Origin: a virus
Strand: one strand, 5' to 3'
DNA: 64,000 bases
Virus record (IMG/VR): IMGVR_UViG_3300022746_000016
Span: 62,001 to 126,000 of that record
Positions 46,557 through 55,460 of this stretch are shown one piece after another. Within the stretch, counting starts at the first letter, position 1; each line of letters begins with the position of its first letter. The position numbers and the translations under genes were made by a program. The notes beneath the pieces are model-generated. The model was not told the origin of the DNA and did no database searches. It saw nothing but the letters and a program-made list of their open reading frames with translations.

Positions 46557-46916
46557 TTACAGAGATTTATACAAGGCAGATTGTGCCACGAATTGTTGCT
46601 TCCAACCCCACTCGTCGAGAACCAACTGATTAAAGATGTGTTCTTCGACTTCGATGATTTCTTCAACCGATAACTCAAGCATACGAATCGCTCGGCTGTA
46701 GTTGTCAGCGTAATTCTGTGGGCTTTGTGGAAGATTTTTAATCTTACGAATCTGTTCTAATTCGCCAGTGTTGGCCAACTTCAGATTCGTTTTAGCAAGT
46801 TTCACAACTGCGAGTTTGTAATCTGCTACAGCTTCATCATAATCAGCCACATGCTTGGTGGCATTTTCTTTCACGATCTTGAGCAACTCAAGACGATTCA
46901 TCTTTACACTATTCAT
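46557..46916 (-). CDS. hypothetical helical protein (119 aa)
   Basis: MNSVKMNRLELLKIVKENATKHVADYDEAVADYKLAVVKL: helical, with PQNYADNYSRAIRMLELSVEEIIEVEEHIFNQLVLDEWGWKQQF. I prefer the ATG at 46916 because AAGGA lies five bases before it; an ATG at 46940 directly after the thioredoxin stop is also open. Recalled as a conserved unknown next to uvsX. Confidence 0.7.
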   Translation of the reverse strand: MNSVKMNRLELLKIVKENATKHVADYDEAVADYKLAVVKLAKTNLKLANTGELEQIRKIKNLPQSPQNYADNYSRAIRMLELSVEEIIEVEEHIFNQLVLDEWGWKQQFVAQSALYKSL

Positions 46917-46940
46917 AACATTCCTTAATGGGTCACGCAT

Positions 46941-47189
46941 TTATTTCAACCATTCCAATAGTTGGGCTTCATTCATCAAACCTACATGGCGTTTGATTTC
47001 ATTCTCTTGGTCATCAACTAAAATCATAGTTGGTACAGAACGAACTTTGAACTCTTGAGAAAGCATAATGTTCTCGTCAATGTTCACGTCTTCGATAGGA
47101 ATTGTAATCTTATCGGCTGCGCCTTTAACAACCATACTGAGTCCTTTACATGGACCACACCATTCGGCATAAAATTTAAAAACTTTCAT
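46941..47189 (-). CDS. thioredoxin
   Basis: 82 aa, short thioredoxin fold with WCGPCK active site at 10-15 and cis-Pro region VRSVPTMIL. May reduce the phage ribonucleotide reductase. Own promoter at 47210. Confidence 0.9.
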   Translation of the reverse strand: MKVFKFYAEWCGPCKGLSMVVKGAADKITIPIEDVNIDENIMLSQEFKVRSVPTMILVDDQENEIKRHVGLMNEAQLLEWLK

Positions 47190-47209
47190 AACTTATCTCC
47201 TAAAAATAT

Positions 47210-47238
47210 ATTATACACTATCACCGTATGCAAGGCAA
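47210..47238 (-). promoter_or_regulatory. sigma70 promoter for thioredoxin-uvsX-41
   Basis: TTGCCT, 17 bases, TATAAT; start near 47203. Confidence 0.85.
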
Positions 47239-47817
47239 TTATAATTCGTAACCAAACTGTTCAAAATCTTTCTTGTAGTAAAGACGAACCATATCTCTAG
47301 TCTCATCATCCCATTCAACCTTTTGTTTCGGATGGGAGTTGACTGTTTGTAACTTAACACCAAGACGACTTTCCAGAGGCTCCAAGTTTTCATACTTGAA
47401 TATCTCAATCGGATAATCGCAGTCAATGAACATACTCTGAGTTCGGCTGATGCTGTCTGTAGAATTCTTAGTTCGATTAAACAGCACGTACTTTAACCAT
47501 GGCTTGAAATCAAAATTCATATATGCCACGTAGTCTTGGTAGTCAGCTTTCTTCTGTTGTAAAGAATATGTATCATAGTAATCTTTGTACATAATCCTAG
47601 AGTAAGAAAAGATAGACTCGACTCTGTCGTATGGGTTTCTTGCAATACAAAAAGAGAAGTCGGGTTTATACTTATGATACTCGCAACGATTAACCAAAGT
47701 AGATAAGAAATGGTGATTGTTCATCCACTTCTGATAGTTGATGTCTGGACTATCAATCATAGCATGGCGGACAGCAGAGCCAGCATTCTTAGGTATATGT
47801 AAAAATAGAACGTTCAT
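47239..47817 (-). CDS. sulfotransferase-like protein 1
   Basis: 192 aa. HIPKNAGSAVRHAM near 7-20 is the 5'-phosphosulfate loop and RNPYDRVESIFSY near 60-72 the 3'-phosphate motif of the Sulfotransfer_2 family. Ends with DMVRLYYKKDFEQFGYE. Paralogue of the gene at 56877. The acceptor (sugar, lipid, peptide) is unknown. Overlaps the hydroxylase gene by four bases. Confidence 0.82.
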   Translation of the reverse strand: MNVLFLHIPKNAGSAVRHAMIDSPDINYQKWMNNHHFLSTLVNRCEYHKYKPDFSFCIARNPYDRVESIFSYSRIMYKDYYDTYSLQQKKADYQDYVAYMNFDFKPWLKYVLFNRTKNSTDSISRTQSMFIDCDYPIEIFKYENLEPLESRLGVKLQTVNSHPKQKVEWDDETRDMVRLYYKKDFEQFGYEL

Positions 47818-48353
47818 TTCTTATGTGGTACGTCAAATACAAAGGTTACACGAACACAGTCGCCTATGTTCTTAGTCCCATGGGGTAGTTTATTGTTGAA
47901 CCATAGCAGGGTTCCAGGTTCTACCGTAACAGATTCATCTCCCACTGTGTATATGTATCTGCCTTGGATGGACAGATGATAGCGGTCTCTAGTTTGGTAG
48001 TAACTTCCAATATCAATGTGCGTTCCAACTTCTCCACCAACTGGCAGAGATAGGAAACCACATCGACTGACTTTCTTAAAGTGTCGCTTAACGAAGCCAA
48101 TGACTTCTGTGTGGTGTTGAATAGCTGGAGTTGGAATACAATACTCTGTGTCTCCAACGTACTGGTCTATATGTTCAACACCACCCATCACAAGCTGCAA
48201 TACACCAGCTTGAACTTCGGGGAATCCATATGAGAGCATGGACTTAACTCCATCTACTCTTTTCTGAACTCCCCAGTCCTCTGGGTATTTTTCTAACTGT
48301 GCCAAAATCTTTGACACATTTAAACCAGTCTTAATGATTCTAATGTTCTTCAT
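47814..48353 (-). CDS. aspartyl/asparaginyl beta-hydroxylase-like dioxygenase
   Basis: 179 aa. GTHIDIGSYYQTRDRYHLSIQGRYIYTVGDESVTVEPGTLLWFNNKLPHGTKN carries the Fe-binding His residues and the 2-oxoglutarate Arg pattern of the Asp_Arg_Hydrox family; the usual second Fe ligand is His rather than Asp. Would hydroxylate a protein side chain or small molecule. It is coupled with the sulfotransferase-like gene, suggesting hydroxylation then sulfation, which is speculation. Confidence 0.78.
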   Translation of the reverse strand: MKNIRIIKTGLNVSKILAQLEKYPEDWGVQKRVDGVKSMLSYGFPEVQAGVLQLVMGGVEHIDQYVGDTEYCIPTPAIQHHTEVIGFVKRHFKKVSRCGFLSLPVGGEVGTHIDIGSYYQTRDRYHLSIQGRYIYTVGDESVTVEPGTLLWFNNKLPHGTKNIGDCVRVTFVFDVPHKK

Positions 48354-48388
48354 AGTAATCCAAAAAGGTTAAATTCCTATATACTTAT

Positions 48389-48973
48389 ATGAAACCATTT
48401 ACCTACCTTATTAAGTGTATCCCAACTAACCAAGTTTACTATGGTGTTCGGTACTCATCAAACTGCCACCCAGACCAACTCTGGAACTCATACTTCACAT
48501 CATCTAAAAGAGTTCATACTCTAATCGAAAAATATGGAGTAGAAAACTTCCAAACTCAGATAAGAAGGACATTCTTAACTGCAGAAGAAGCGGTTAGATG
48601 GGAGACTAAAGTCTTATCTAAACTTAATGCTGCTAAGTCAGAGGTCTGGCTAAACTGTCAAAATGGAGACTACAAGTTCAAAAACAAAGGTGGATATAAA
48701 CTACCAGAGTCTAAGAAAACTAATTTTAGAAAACCTAAAAGCGAGTCCCATAAACAGTCTATGAAAGATCGTTACAAAGTAAAACATAAACATTATAACG
48801 ACGGTAAAAAGTCTTATTATCTTCCAGAAGATTCCCCTCTAATAACAGAGTTAAACCTAAAAGAAGGACAAGTTATAACAAAATGTCCACATTGCAGTAA
48901 AGAAGGTAAACTAAACGCAATGCTTAGATGGCACTTCAATAACTGCAAGACATCACCCGAAAAAACCCTCTAA
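48389..48973 (+). CDS. GIY-YIG homing endonuclease with C-terminal zinc finger
   Basis: 194 aa. FTYLIKCIPTNQVYYGVRY at 4-22 is the GIY-YIG core (variant YYG), WETKVL near 71-76 supplies the Glu, and CPHCSKEG...RWHFNNC near 164-184 is a C2H2-like zinc finger for target binding. It lies on the opposite strand to the polymerase gene and overlaps its last 21 bases, as expected for an insertion at the 3' end of a conserved gene. No RBS; a TATATACT box lies just upstream. Confidence 0.85.
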   Translation: MKPFTYLIKCIPTNQVYYGVRYSSNCHPDQLWNSYFTSSKRVHTLIEKYGVENFQTQIRRTFLTAEEAVRWETKVLSKLNAAKSEVWLNCQNGDYKFKNKGGYKLPESKKTNFRKPKSESHKQSMKDRYKVKHKHYNDGKKSYYLPEDSPLITELNLKEGQVITKCPHCSKEGKLNAMLRWHFNNCKTSPEKTL

Positions 48974-51439
48974 CGAACTTTCCTCTTGCGTCTTCCAACC
49001 TAGTGGCTCAATGACAATTTGTAAGGCATCCAAGAATACCTTTTCGAATTGTTTGTCATAGTCAATATATGTATTCAATCCAAATTCGGCAGGTAGCTCT
49101 TGGCTGAACGCAATCACATCTTCCTGCAGAGGATTCGGAGTACGAACATACACGAACTTGATCTTATCACCATCTCGGATCGCAGCGTACTTCTTATCAA
49201 GTCCATGCTTCTTGATGTAGTGGTTATAAAGTAACGCACCACGAACATGGATTGGAGTACCCTTCGTATAAATTGGAGAACCAGCATACTGTTTCATACC
49301 GTTGACACCACGAGGGAATGCTACGTCAGCTAGAGGCATCTTGTCAAAGTCCATCTTGAAGTCTGTGACATACTTATGGAGTTTCTTTTCATCACCTTCT
49401 AGAATAACACTAATGGAATCCTTTAGCTTGTCGCGGATGACGGCTGGAGTAGATGACTTGACCATCTCAAGACCCATAACCTTAACCTTAGGCTTAGCGA
49501 ACTGCACACCTTCGGAGTTATGGACGTTCATAATGTATCGCTTCTTCGCAGTCCAGATGGCTTTGTCAGCAAGAACTTCTCGCTTCATAACCATCTTCTG
49601 AGAATACGCATTCATATATTGAGCCAATTCCTGATAACCAGTATCAATGAATGGTTGGAAAATCTCTTCACAGACTTTGTCCATGTACTTGATCTTCTGT
49701 TCAGTGGTCTTACCAGCACAAGTATGTTCAACCAGAGTTTCCAGAGTCAGGTAGATTGAGTCAGTATCGATCGCAATAATGTAATCTTTACCTTCAGTCT
49801 TCATCACCTTGTTCATATATGCATTGATCTTGTTAGCCATCCAACGAATGGACAACTGACCCGATGTAGTAATACCCTCAGCCATACGAATATCGAAGTA
49901 TCGGAAATACTGATTACCCATCGCACCGTAAGCAGAGTTCAAAGCAATCTTCATCGCCATCTGCAGGTTGTTCAGTCGGCTAATCTCTTTTAGGAGATGA
50001 ACCTTTGACTTATCGTTCTGATACTCTTGTTCAACACCAAGCATCTGCTTCTTGAACTTAGAACGGTCTTTGTACATCTTCTCCATCAACTCGGGCATGA
50101 ACCCTTTGATGTCTTTACGATAACACCAACCATTGGCAGTTACAGTTAGGTCTCGCTTGTGAGCGTAGCTAGTATCAACTTCTTGGTTGAGTAGCTTCTC
50201 AACAGTCACTGGGAGTTTCTCTGAAGTCAGAGTCTCTGGTGAAATGTTGTATTGCATAATCAAGTGAGGATACAATGAATTCAAGTCGAACGAAGCAACC
50301 CACTTGTGTAGACCAATCAATGGATCTTTAACGAACGCACCTTCAAACTGAGCATCTTTACCAGAGTAAGACTTGGCTGGAATGACAATACCCTTTGCGC
50401 GCAGATGGTTATAGATGATAGAGTCCCACATACGTACCTGTGAGTAGACATCTTCCATATTGATCTTGGCTTGGTAAGCCATGGTCAGATGCAATTCAAG
50501 CAGACGCATCTTATCGTCCATTCGGTCAACCAACTCTACGTCATGGATGTTATACTCGACGAATTGTTGCCAATGGTTCGTGTAGAAGTCTTTGAATGAT
50601 TCGCCTGGATTTTCTTTCTTGCGATCTCCAAGTTCTTGCTCGGCAATGTAGTCAAGACGATATGACTCTTGCTTTTGGTAAGTGTACTTCTTGTAAAGTT
50701 CAAGGTAGTCCAGCTGAGCAATACCCACGATGTCATAATGAATCTCTTCATTACCTTTAATGAAAGTCTTACGCTCGTTGACATAGCCCCATGGACTAAT
50801 CTTATTAGCAAAAGTCTCACCAAGTTCACGCGCAATTCGACGAACCAAATATGGCACGTCAAAAAAGTCAGTGTTCCAACCAGTAATGGCATCTGGATAG
50901 TTACCCTGCCAGAAAATCATAAACTCTTTAAGGAGTTGATGCTCTGTGGCACAGTTGATATAAACTAGATCGTCACGATTGTGAACGAACGCACCAACAC
51001 CGAACGTGATGATACGCTTAGTGAATAGATCTTTAATCGTAATCAGTGTCACTTCTTCATTGGCAGTTTTGATATCTGGAAATCCAGATTCAGTCTTTGT
51101 CTCAATGTCGATAGTGAAGATCTTGAATAGATCCATGTCCCAGTTAACAAGGGTGTCGTAAGTGTCGCTGAGATATTGGTAGGCGTAGTTGGTCTGTCCA
51201 TAGACTGGAAAACCTTCGATACCTTCGTAACGTTTAATGAAGTCACGAGTCTCTCGAATAGATCCAGGCTTGACTTCATCAACGAATGTGCCCTCCAGTG
51301 TTTGCCACTTGGAGGGTTTCTTTGCTGGGACATAGAGAGTTGGGGAGAAGTCGATCTTACGTTTGTAAGGACGACCATTCTCGTAACCACGCACAAGGAT
51401 CTTGTCCCCCATTGCGTGGGCTGATGTGTAAAATTCCAT
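48953..51439 (-). CDS. 43: DNA polymerase (family B, T4 gp43)
   Basis: 828 aa, full length. Exonuclease motifs FTIDIETKTESGFPD, GWNTDFFDVPYLVRR and YNIHDVELVDRM; polymerase motifs SFDLNSLYPHLIMQYN (A), KIALNSAYGAMGNQYF (B) and IAIDTDSIYLTL (C); a C-terminal peptide EESSLEGFFG resembles the clamp-binding end of gp43. Flanked at both ends by plus-strand GIY-YIG genes. Confidence 0.97.
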   Translation of the reverse strand: MEFYTSAHAMGDKILVRGYENGRPYKRKIDFSPTLYVPAKKPSKWQTLEGTFVDEVKPGSIRETRDFIKRYEGIEGFPVYGQTNYAYQYLSDTYDTLVNWDMDLFKIFTIDIETKTESGFPDIKTANEEVTLITIKDLFTKRIITFGVGAFVHNRDDLVYINCATEHQLLKEFMIFWQGNYPDAITGWNTDFFDVPYLVRRIARELGETFANKISPWGYVNERKTFIKGNEEIHYDIVGIAQLDYLELYKKYTYQKQESYRLDYIAEQELGDRKKENPGESFKDFYTNHWQQFVEYNIHDVELVDRMDDKMRLLELHLTMAYQAKINMEDVYSQVRMWDSIIYNHLRAKGIVIPAKSYSGKDAQFEGAFVKDPLIGLHKWVASFDLNSLYPHLIMQYNISPETLTSEKLPVTVEKLLNQEVDTSYAHKRDLTVTANGWCYRKDIKGFMPELMEKMYKDRSKFKKQMLGVEQEYQNDKSKVHLLKEISRLNNLQMAMKIALNSAYGAMGNQYFRYFDIRMAEGITTSGQLSIRWMANKINAYMNKVMKTEGKDYIIAIDTDSIYLTLETLVEHTCAGKTTEQKIKYMDKVCEEIFQPFIDTGYQELAQYMNAYSQKMVMKREVLADKAIWTAKKRYIMNVHNSEGVQFAKPKVKVMGLEMVKSSTPAVIRDKLKDSISVILEGDEKKLHKYVTDFKMDFDKMPLADVAFPRGVNGMKQYAGSPIYTKGTPIHVRGALLYNHYIKKHGLDKKYAAIRDGDKIKFVYVRTPNPLQEDVIAFSQELPAEFGLNTYIDYDKQFEKVFLDALQIVIEPLGWKTQEESSLEGFFG

Positions 51440-51472
51440 TAGTTCTTTCCGTACATTAGAAACATTAAAAAT

Positions 51473-51480
51473 TATAAATA
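51473..51480 (+). promoter_or_regulatory. T4-type late promoter box TATAAATA, leaderless
   Basis: Exact box. T4 spacing (box at -13 to -6) gives +1 at 51486, the A of the ATG of the next gene. Confidence 0.7.
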
Positions 51481-51485
51481 AAAGT

Positions 51486-52091
51486 ATGAAACCTACTATC
51501 CCATTTACCTATCTTATCCACTTCAAAGCGACAGACCAATATTATTATGGTTCTCGATATAGAAAAGGATGCAACCCATCTGACTTATGGTCAGTATATT
51601 ATACATCATCTAAAGTTATAAAACAACTAATCTTAGAACACGGTAAAGATGCGTTCACGGTATCTGTGAGAAAGATATTTAATACAGCAGAAGAGGCTAG
51701 AAAATGGGAATCTAGATTCTTAAATAAAGTCAAAGCAGCACAGTCAGATAAATGGCTAAACAGGCATAACGGAGATGAGAAATTCTATGGGAGAGGGCAC
51801 CATGGAAATTTGGGTAAAAAGTTATCACAATCCCATCGAGAAAATATTAGCAAAGGGCAACTAGGAATAAAACGTGGTCCATTTTCTGAAGAACATCTAA
51901 GAAAAATATCAGAATATCGTCAGGGTAAGAAACATTCTCCTGAAGTAAAACAGAAAATGTCAGATTCTAGAAAAGGTATATCCAAGACGCTAAACTTAGT
52001 TACATGCCCGCATTGTGGTAAATCTGGCAAAGGTGGTAATATGACTAGATATCATTTCAACAGGTGTGCTCAGCTAACTGCTTTACCATAA
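51486..52091 (+). CDS. GIY-YIG homing endonuclease with NUMOD repeats and zinc finger
   Basis: 201 aa. FTYLIHFKATDQYYYGSRY at the N-terminus, WESRFLNKVK near 77, NUMOD3-like motifs GKKLSQSHRENISKGQLG and SPEVKQKMSDSRKG (about 118-170), and zinc finger CPHCGKSGK...RYHFNRC. Close paralogue of the gene at 48389. Overlaps the 3' end of dexA by 22 bases. No RBS is present; the late box suggests a leaderless mRNA. Confidence 0.87.
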   Translation: MKPTIPFTYLIHFKATDQYYYGSRYRKGCNPSDLWSVYYTSSKVIKQLILEHGKDAFTVSVRKIFNTAEEARKWESRFLNKVKAAQSDKWLNRHNGDEKFYGRGHHGNLGKKLSQSHRENISKGQLGIKRGPFSEEHLRKISEYRQGKKHSPEVKQKMSDSRKGISKTLNLVTCPHCGKSGKGGNMTRYHFNRCAQLTALP

Positions 52092-52642
52092 AGTAGTTGC
52101 ATAGCATCATATGCGCAATCATGCACTGGATGGTGTTTGATAACTTGTGCTCGCTCGAAGTCTGGATGATCAACACCACAGTAACCATTTGTTGTGCCGT
52201 ACAAGATATCTACTGCAGTGCGTACATCACGCCACTGTGCATATCCTGTCAACGGCTCCATGCCTAATTTTGTAGCCAATGAATCGATGGCTAACTGGTC
52301 AAGGGAACCACGTGCCCACATAGTTTGTTTACGTGAGTCTGGGTACTTGTTCATATAGTTATGAAGAATCGTCATACCATCTTCGGCTGAAACGTCTTCG
52401 CTAGATGGATCAAGGGAAACACGACGAACATACTCGTGTTGATTCTGCCACCACTCAAGTGTGGACAGAGTTACAGTGCGCCCGATCTTCGCCTGTTCTT
52501 TGGCTTTGAATTTCACAAAGCATGCTTCATCCAACATCTGCTGGTAGGATGGTTTCTTTTCTGGATCGAAATAGACCAATGCTGCAGATAGAACTACAGC
52601 ATTGGACTCAACACCAAGTGTTTCAACGTCGAACATAAACAT
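52070..52642 (-). CDS. dexA: 3'-5' exonuclease (T4 DexA-like, DEDD family)
   Basis: 190 aa. FMFDVETLG gives the first Asp-Glu pair, WARGSLDQLAIDSL the middle Asp region and HHPVHDCAYDAMQL the final His/Asp of a DEDDh exonuclease. T4 DexA is 227 aa, so this is slightly short. Lies between polymerase and ligase genes as part of the replication block. Confidence 0.87.
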   Translation of the reverse strand: MFMFDVETLGVESNAVVLSAALVYFDPEKKPSYQQMLDEACFVKFKAKEQAKIGRTVTLSTLEWWQNQHEYVRRVSLDPSSEDVSAEDGMTILHNYMNKYPDSRKQTMWARGSLDQLAIDSLATKLGMEPLTGYAQWRDVRTAVDILYGTTNGYCGVDHPDFERAQVIKHHPVHDCAYDAMQLLYGKAVS

Positions 52643-52644
52643 AA

Positions 52645-52851
52645 TTAAACCTCTCGGTTGCTAACGCAACTCTCAAATGTATCCCACAATTTATTAAATT
52701 TGATATCATACAAAGTCTTCAAACCGAGCAACAGATTAGCCAGTTGATCTGGATCATTACCTTCCATTGACAATTCATATGCTAGCTGGATGTCATCAGT
52801 AACTTTCCATGCATCGAGGAGCTGCTGCTCTAAAACAAATCGATCAGTCAT
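52645..52851 (-). CDS. small conserved phage protein (68 aa)
   Basis: MTDRFVLEQQLLDAWKVTDDIQLAYELSMEG..PDQLANLLLGLKTLYDIKFNKLWDTFE: helical, recalled as conserved in T4-like phages. Start at 52851 overlaps the upstream gene stop; the longer frame is not supported. Confidence 0.78.
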   Translation of the reverse strand: MTDRFVLEQQLLDAWKVTDDIQLAYELSMEGNDPDQLANLLLGLKTLYDIKFNKLWDTFESCVSNREV

Positions 52852-53251
52852 TGCTATTCTTTCTTGCTTGATATTCTGCTTCGTGTTTATCACACAGAGT
52901 GCGAATCCATCCACCACCACGTTGCTTACCAAGTTCACCGCAAGTTTCACATGTACGATTAGCCCAGTCTTCAGCCATCTGTACTAAACCACGAACGTAG
53001 TCATCTCCACCATCATAGTAGAAACGCAGTCCACCGAACTTCTCTTTAATCTGAGCCACAACTACCTGAGGTACAACTTGATCATTTCGGTTAGCCCAGT
53101 CAATGTGTTGTTGGATATTGGCACAAAGCACACTAATGATTGGCCACCAACCTTTACCTATGGCAAAGCCACCATAAGCACCAACGAACATAGCAGGATA
53201 TTCTTCCTCCATCCGTTTAGCAAAGGCGTCATACTCTTTCATATCATCCAT
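52844..53251 (-). CDS. conserved phage protein with zinc pair (135 aa)
   Basis: N-terminal half has GAYGGFAIGKGWWPIISVLC and KEKFGGLRFYYDGGDDYVRGLVQMAEDWANRTCETCGELG...LCDKHEAEY, a Cys/His zinc motif. Known to me as a conserved phage and bacterial unknown. Start at 53251 just after the preceding stop. Confidence 0.75.
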   Translation of the reverse strand: MDDMKEYDAFAKRMEEEYPAMFVGAYGGFAIGKGWWPIISVLCANIQQHIDWANRNDQVVPQVVVAQIKEKFGGLRFYYDGGDDYVRGLVQMAEDWANRTCETCGELGKQRGGGWIRTLCDKHEAEYQARKNSND

Positions 53252-53253
53252 TA

Positions 53254-53607
53254 TTATCCCCAAGTTCTATGATTTTCAGCGATGTGTTCAATACCATCAT
53301 ACTCTCCGATGTGCCAGTTAATTCCATCTGGGATTTCCACAACAGCTAACTCTGCGCAATCACCCCATGATGCCTCACCCATCTGCTCGACAACTTTCAC
53401 GAGGTTTGGATCAGTCCGTTCGATCTCATACTCGCTCCAGTAGTTCTCATCAGAAATACTATCTCTGTAGTACTCGTAACGCATGATGCTTCGTTCTGGA
53501 TACTTGTCCACAACGATCATGGTGATACCAGCCAGTGCTGCATACTTCACAATAGCCTCATGGCTCAAACCAAAGCCACCAAAGCAACGATTGATTACAA
53601 CTTTCAT
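53254..53607 (-). CDS. conserved phage protein (117 aa)
   Basis: VINRCFGGFGLSHEAIVKYAALAG at the N-terminus and ELAVVEIPDGINWHIGEYDGIEHIAE at the C-terminus are a recognisable phage family of unknown function. No catalytic motif; ATG overlaps the ligase stop. Confidence 0.78.
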   Translation of the reverse strand: MKVVINRCFGGFGLSHEAIVKYAALAGITMIVVDKYPERSIMRYEYYRDSISDENYWSEYEIERTDPNLVKVVEQMGEASWGDCAELAVVEIPDGINWHIGEYDGIEHIAENHRTWG

Positions 53608-54899
53608 TTAATGTCCTTAGACGAGTCCGCAACTTCTTTGTCATCACGAATCTCGAGAATGATAGGGAGGAACAAAGATTCTTCCCCAGCTTTGTTCTTG
53701 ATTCTAGTATTATACTTGATCGCTGCGATCTTGTCAATTATTTCTTTACCGAGAGTCTTGCGTTGGTCATCAGAGAAGCCAGAGCCAACTCGAACTTTAA
53801 TTACACCATCGGCAGATTCACAGAGAATTGCACCAAGCATACCTGCATACTTACCAGTACCTTCTTCGATACCTACAATCTTCAGATCGCATTCCAACTC
53901 ACCTTTGAATTTGATCTGAGTCTTGGATCGTTTATCTTCCCAAACACCACTGAGGTCTTTCAGGATGATACCTTCTTGACCCATGGACAGATATCGTTCG
54001 AAGATTACATTGGCTTCTTCGATATTCTGAACAACAGTCTTTTGGACCAAATAAACTTTGTCTGGCTCATGAGTAGCCAGAAGATTAGCCAGAGTTTCGA
54101 TTCGTTTCGAATATGGTGTACCACAGTATCCAGTTTCGAACATTACATAAGGGATGATATCCCAAACAGTGGCACGAACCTTCGCTGCATCGGCTGCAGA
54201 GATTGTACCCTTGTTTGCTTTGTTAAGAATACCGTTGCCAGTTTGACGATCGAGAATCTTGTCACCTTCCATGACCAGAAGTTCACCATCGAACACGCAG
54301 TCTATTGGACCAGCCATATCGATGAAGTCTTGTTCGAGGTTGCCAAGCAGTTGAATCTCTTTACCATTTCGGCTACGAAATTCGCATTTACCATCACGAA
54401 CAATAGCGTTGAATCGCATACCATCCATCTTCAGCTGAACCATTGCTGGGAATTTAATCTTATCCACTAGCTTCTGCTCGAAAGGTGAGCAGAGCATAAC
54501 AGGATATTCTATAATCAAACCCATCCACACATCATTGGCAGTAGATGCTTGCACACCACACTTCAGATCTTTCTGGATGATTCTCTCCATAACCTTAGCA
54601 TCATCAGGCGAGAGGGCTTGTAGGATATTAGTTAAGTGGTCAATGGCTGCGTTACCAGTAACCAAACGCTCACGCAGATCGTAGAGAGCAGGGAGCATTG
54701 ATGCTAATGAAGCAGGATGTCCAGTCGTGTTAGGTGTGTACGCTGGAATCTTGCGTTGATAGAATTGAGTGAATGGACACAATGCCAGTCGAATCACTTC
54801 ACGTAGCAACTCATTGTCTTTGTTTGCTTCCAACTGATCACGTTTGAAGTTGCGAGATGAGTTAGCAGCGAGGGATTCGAGGAATTTGTGGATGTTCAT
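53604..54899 (-). CDS. 30: ATP-dependent DNA ligase (T4 gp30)
   Basis: 431 aa. Adenylation Lys in VQLKMDGMRFNAI (KxDG), then FRSRNGKEI, DCVFDGELLV, EGIILKDL and KFKGELECDLKI as motifs III, IIIa, IV and V, and an OB-type end. Seals Okazaki nicks. Coupled to the downstream gene by a four-base overlap. Confidence 0.95.
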   Translation of the reverse strand: MNIHKFLESLAANSSRNFKRDQLEANKDNELLREVIRLALCPFTQFYQRKIPAYTPNTTGHPASLASMLPALYDLRERLVTGNAAIDHLTNILQALSPDDAKVMERIIQKDLKCGVQASTANDVWMGLIIEYPVMLCSPFEQKLVDKIKFPAMVQLKMDGMRFNAIVRDGKCEFRSRNGKEIQLLGNLEQDFIDMAGPIDCVFDGELLVMEGDKILDRQTGNGILNKANKGTISAADAAKVRATVWDIIPYVMFETGYCGTPYSKRIETLANLLATHEPDKVYLVQKTVVQNIEEANVIFERYLSMGQEGIILKDLSGVWEDKRSKTQIKFKGELECDLKIVGIEEGTGKYAGMLGAILCESADGVIKVRVGSGFSDDQRKTLGKEIIDKIAAIKYNTRIKNKAGEESLFLPIILEIRDDKEVADSSKDIK

Positions 54900-55078
54900 T
54901 TTAACTCTTTGAATGTTCTATATTTGGTGTAGAAGGGCAGAGGCTTGGAAAACTTCTTCGTTGTCTTTGTATCGACATTGTAGAACGCAACCAGCTTGCA
55001 CTTATCGTCAGTGACATAGTAGATGTGATTAGAAACCTTCTGGCTCCAATCCTTGGTTGTCTCTTGCAAGACTCTCAT
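54896..55078 (-). CDS. small conserved phage protein (60 aa)
   Basis: MRVLQETTKDWSQKVSNHIYYVTDDKCKLVAFYNVDTKTTKKFSKPLPFYTKYRTFKEL: a basic, beta-rich small protein recalled near T4-like ligase genes. Start at 55078 overlaps the 47-aa gene by four bases. Confidence 0.75.
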   Translation of the reverse strand: MRVLQETTKDWSQKVSNHIYYVTDDKCKLVAFYNVDTKTTKKFSKPLPFYTKYRTFKELK

Positions 55079-55218
55079 TTCTTCATCCAAGTACGGGCAC
55101 CAGATGGAGCCTTCTTTTTGGTTTCGATGACTTGGACTGTGCCACCACGTTTGAGAAAAGCCTTCAATTGTTTTTCGGTTTCAGCACGCAACTCAGCTTT
55201 GGATTTTACTTGGAACAT
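55075..55218 (-). CDS. small basic conserved phage protein (47 aa)
   Basis: MFQVKSKAELRAETEKQLKAFLKRGGTVQVIETKKK ending ARTWMKK. Helix plus short basic strand, conserved in phages as I recall; likely nucleic-acid binding. Longer frames upstream run through the promoter region and are rejected. Confidence 0.75.
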   Translation of the reverse strand: MFQVKSKAELRAETEKQLKAFLKRGGTVQVIETKKKAPSGARTWMKK

Positions 55219-55231
55219 AGTCACCCTTTCA

Positions 55232-55429
55232 TTAAACAAAATCGTACGCAGTTTCAGAACCAACTCGAGAGATGATTATACCACACTTCAACTTTTTAAG
55301 CAAGGCAGTTTCGAGTTTGACAGCTTCAGGTACTGAACACTCAACGAACAGCGAACCGCAAGTAAACGATGCAGGAACATTACCCAAAACACTAGACACT
55401 TCAACCAACACGTCTTTTTCGAAACTCAT
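55232..55429 (-). CDS. hypothetical protein (65 aa)
   Basis: MSFEKDVLVEVSSVLGNVPASFTCGSLFVECSVPEAVKLETALLKKLKCGIIISRVG: mixed alpha/beta with two Cys, resembling a small ferredoxin-like fold but with no known motif. Start at 55429 chosen from the AAAGG-type RBS. Contains the internal promoter at 55275. Confidence 0.68.
   Translation of the reverse strand: MSFEKDVLVEVSSVLGNVPASFTCGSLFVECSVPEAVKLETALLKKLKCGIIISRVGSETAYDFV
55275..55303 (-). promoter_or_regulatory. sigma70 promoter for the ligase operon
   Basis: TTGCTT, 17 bases, TATAAT, inside the 65-aa gene; start near 55268. Confidence 0.8.
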
Positions 55430-55460
55430 TTTCAGATCCTTTTCTCGATTCATTAGATAT

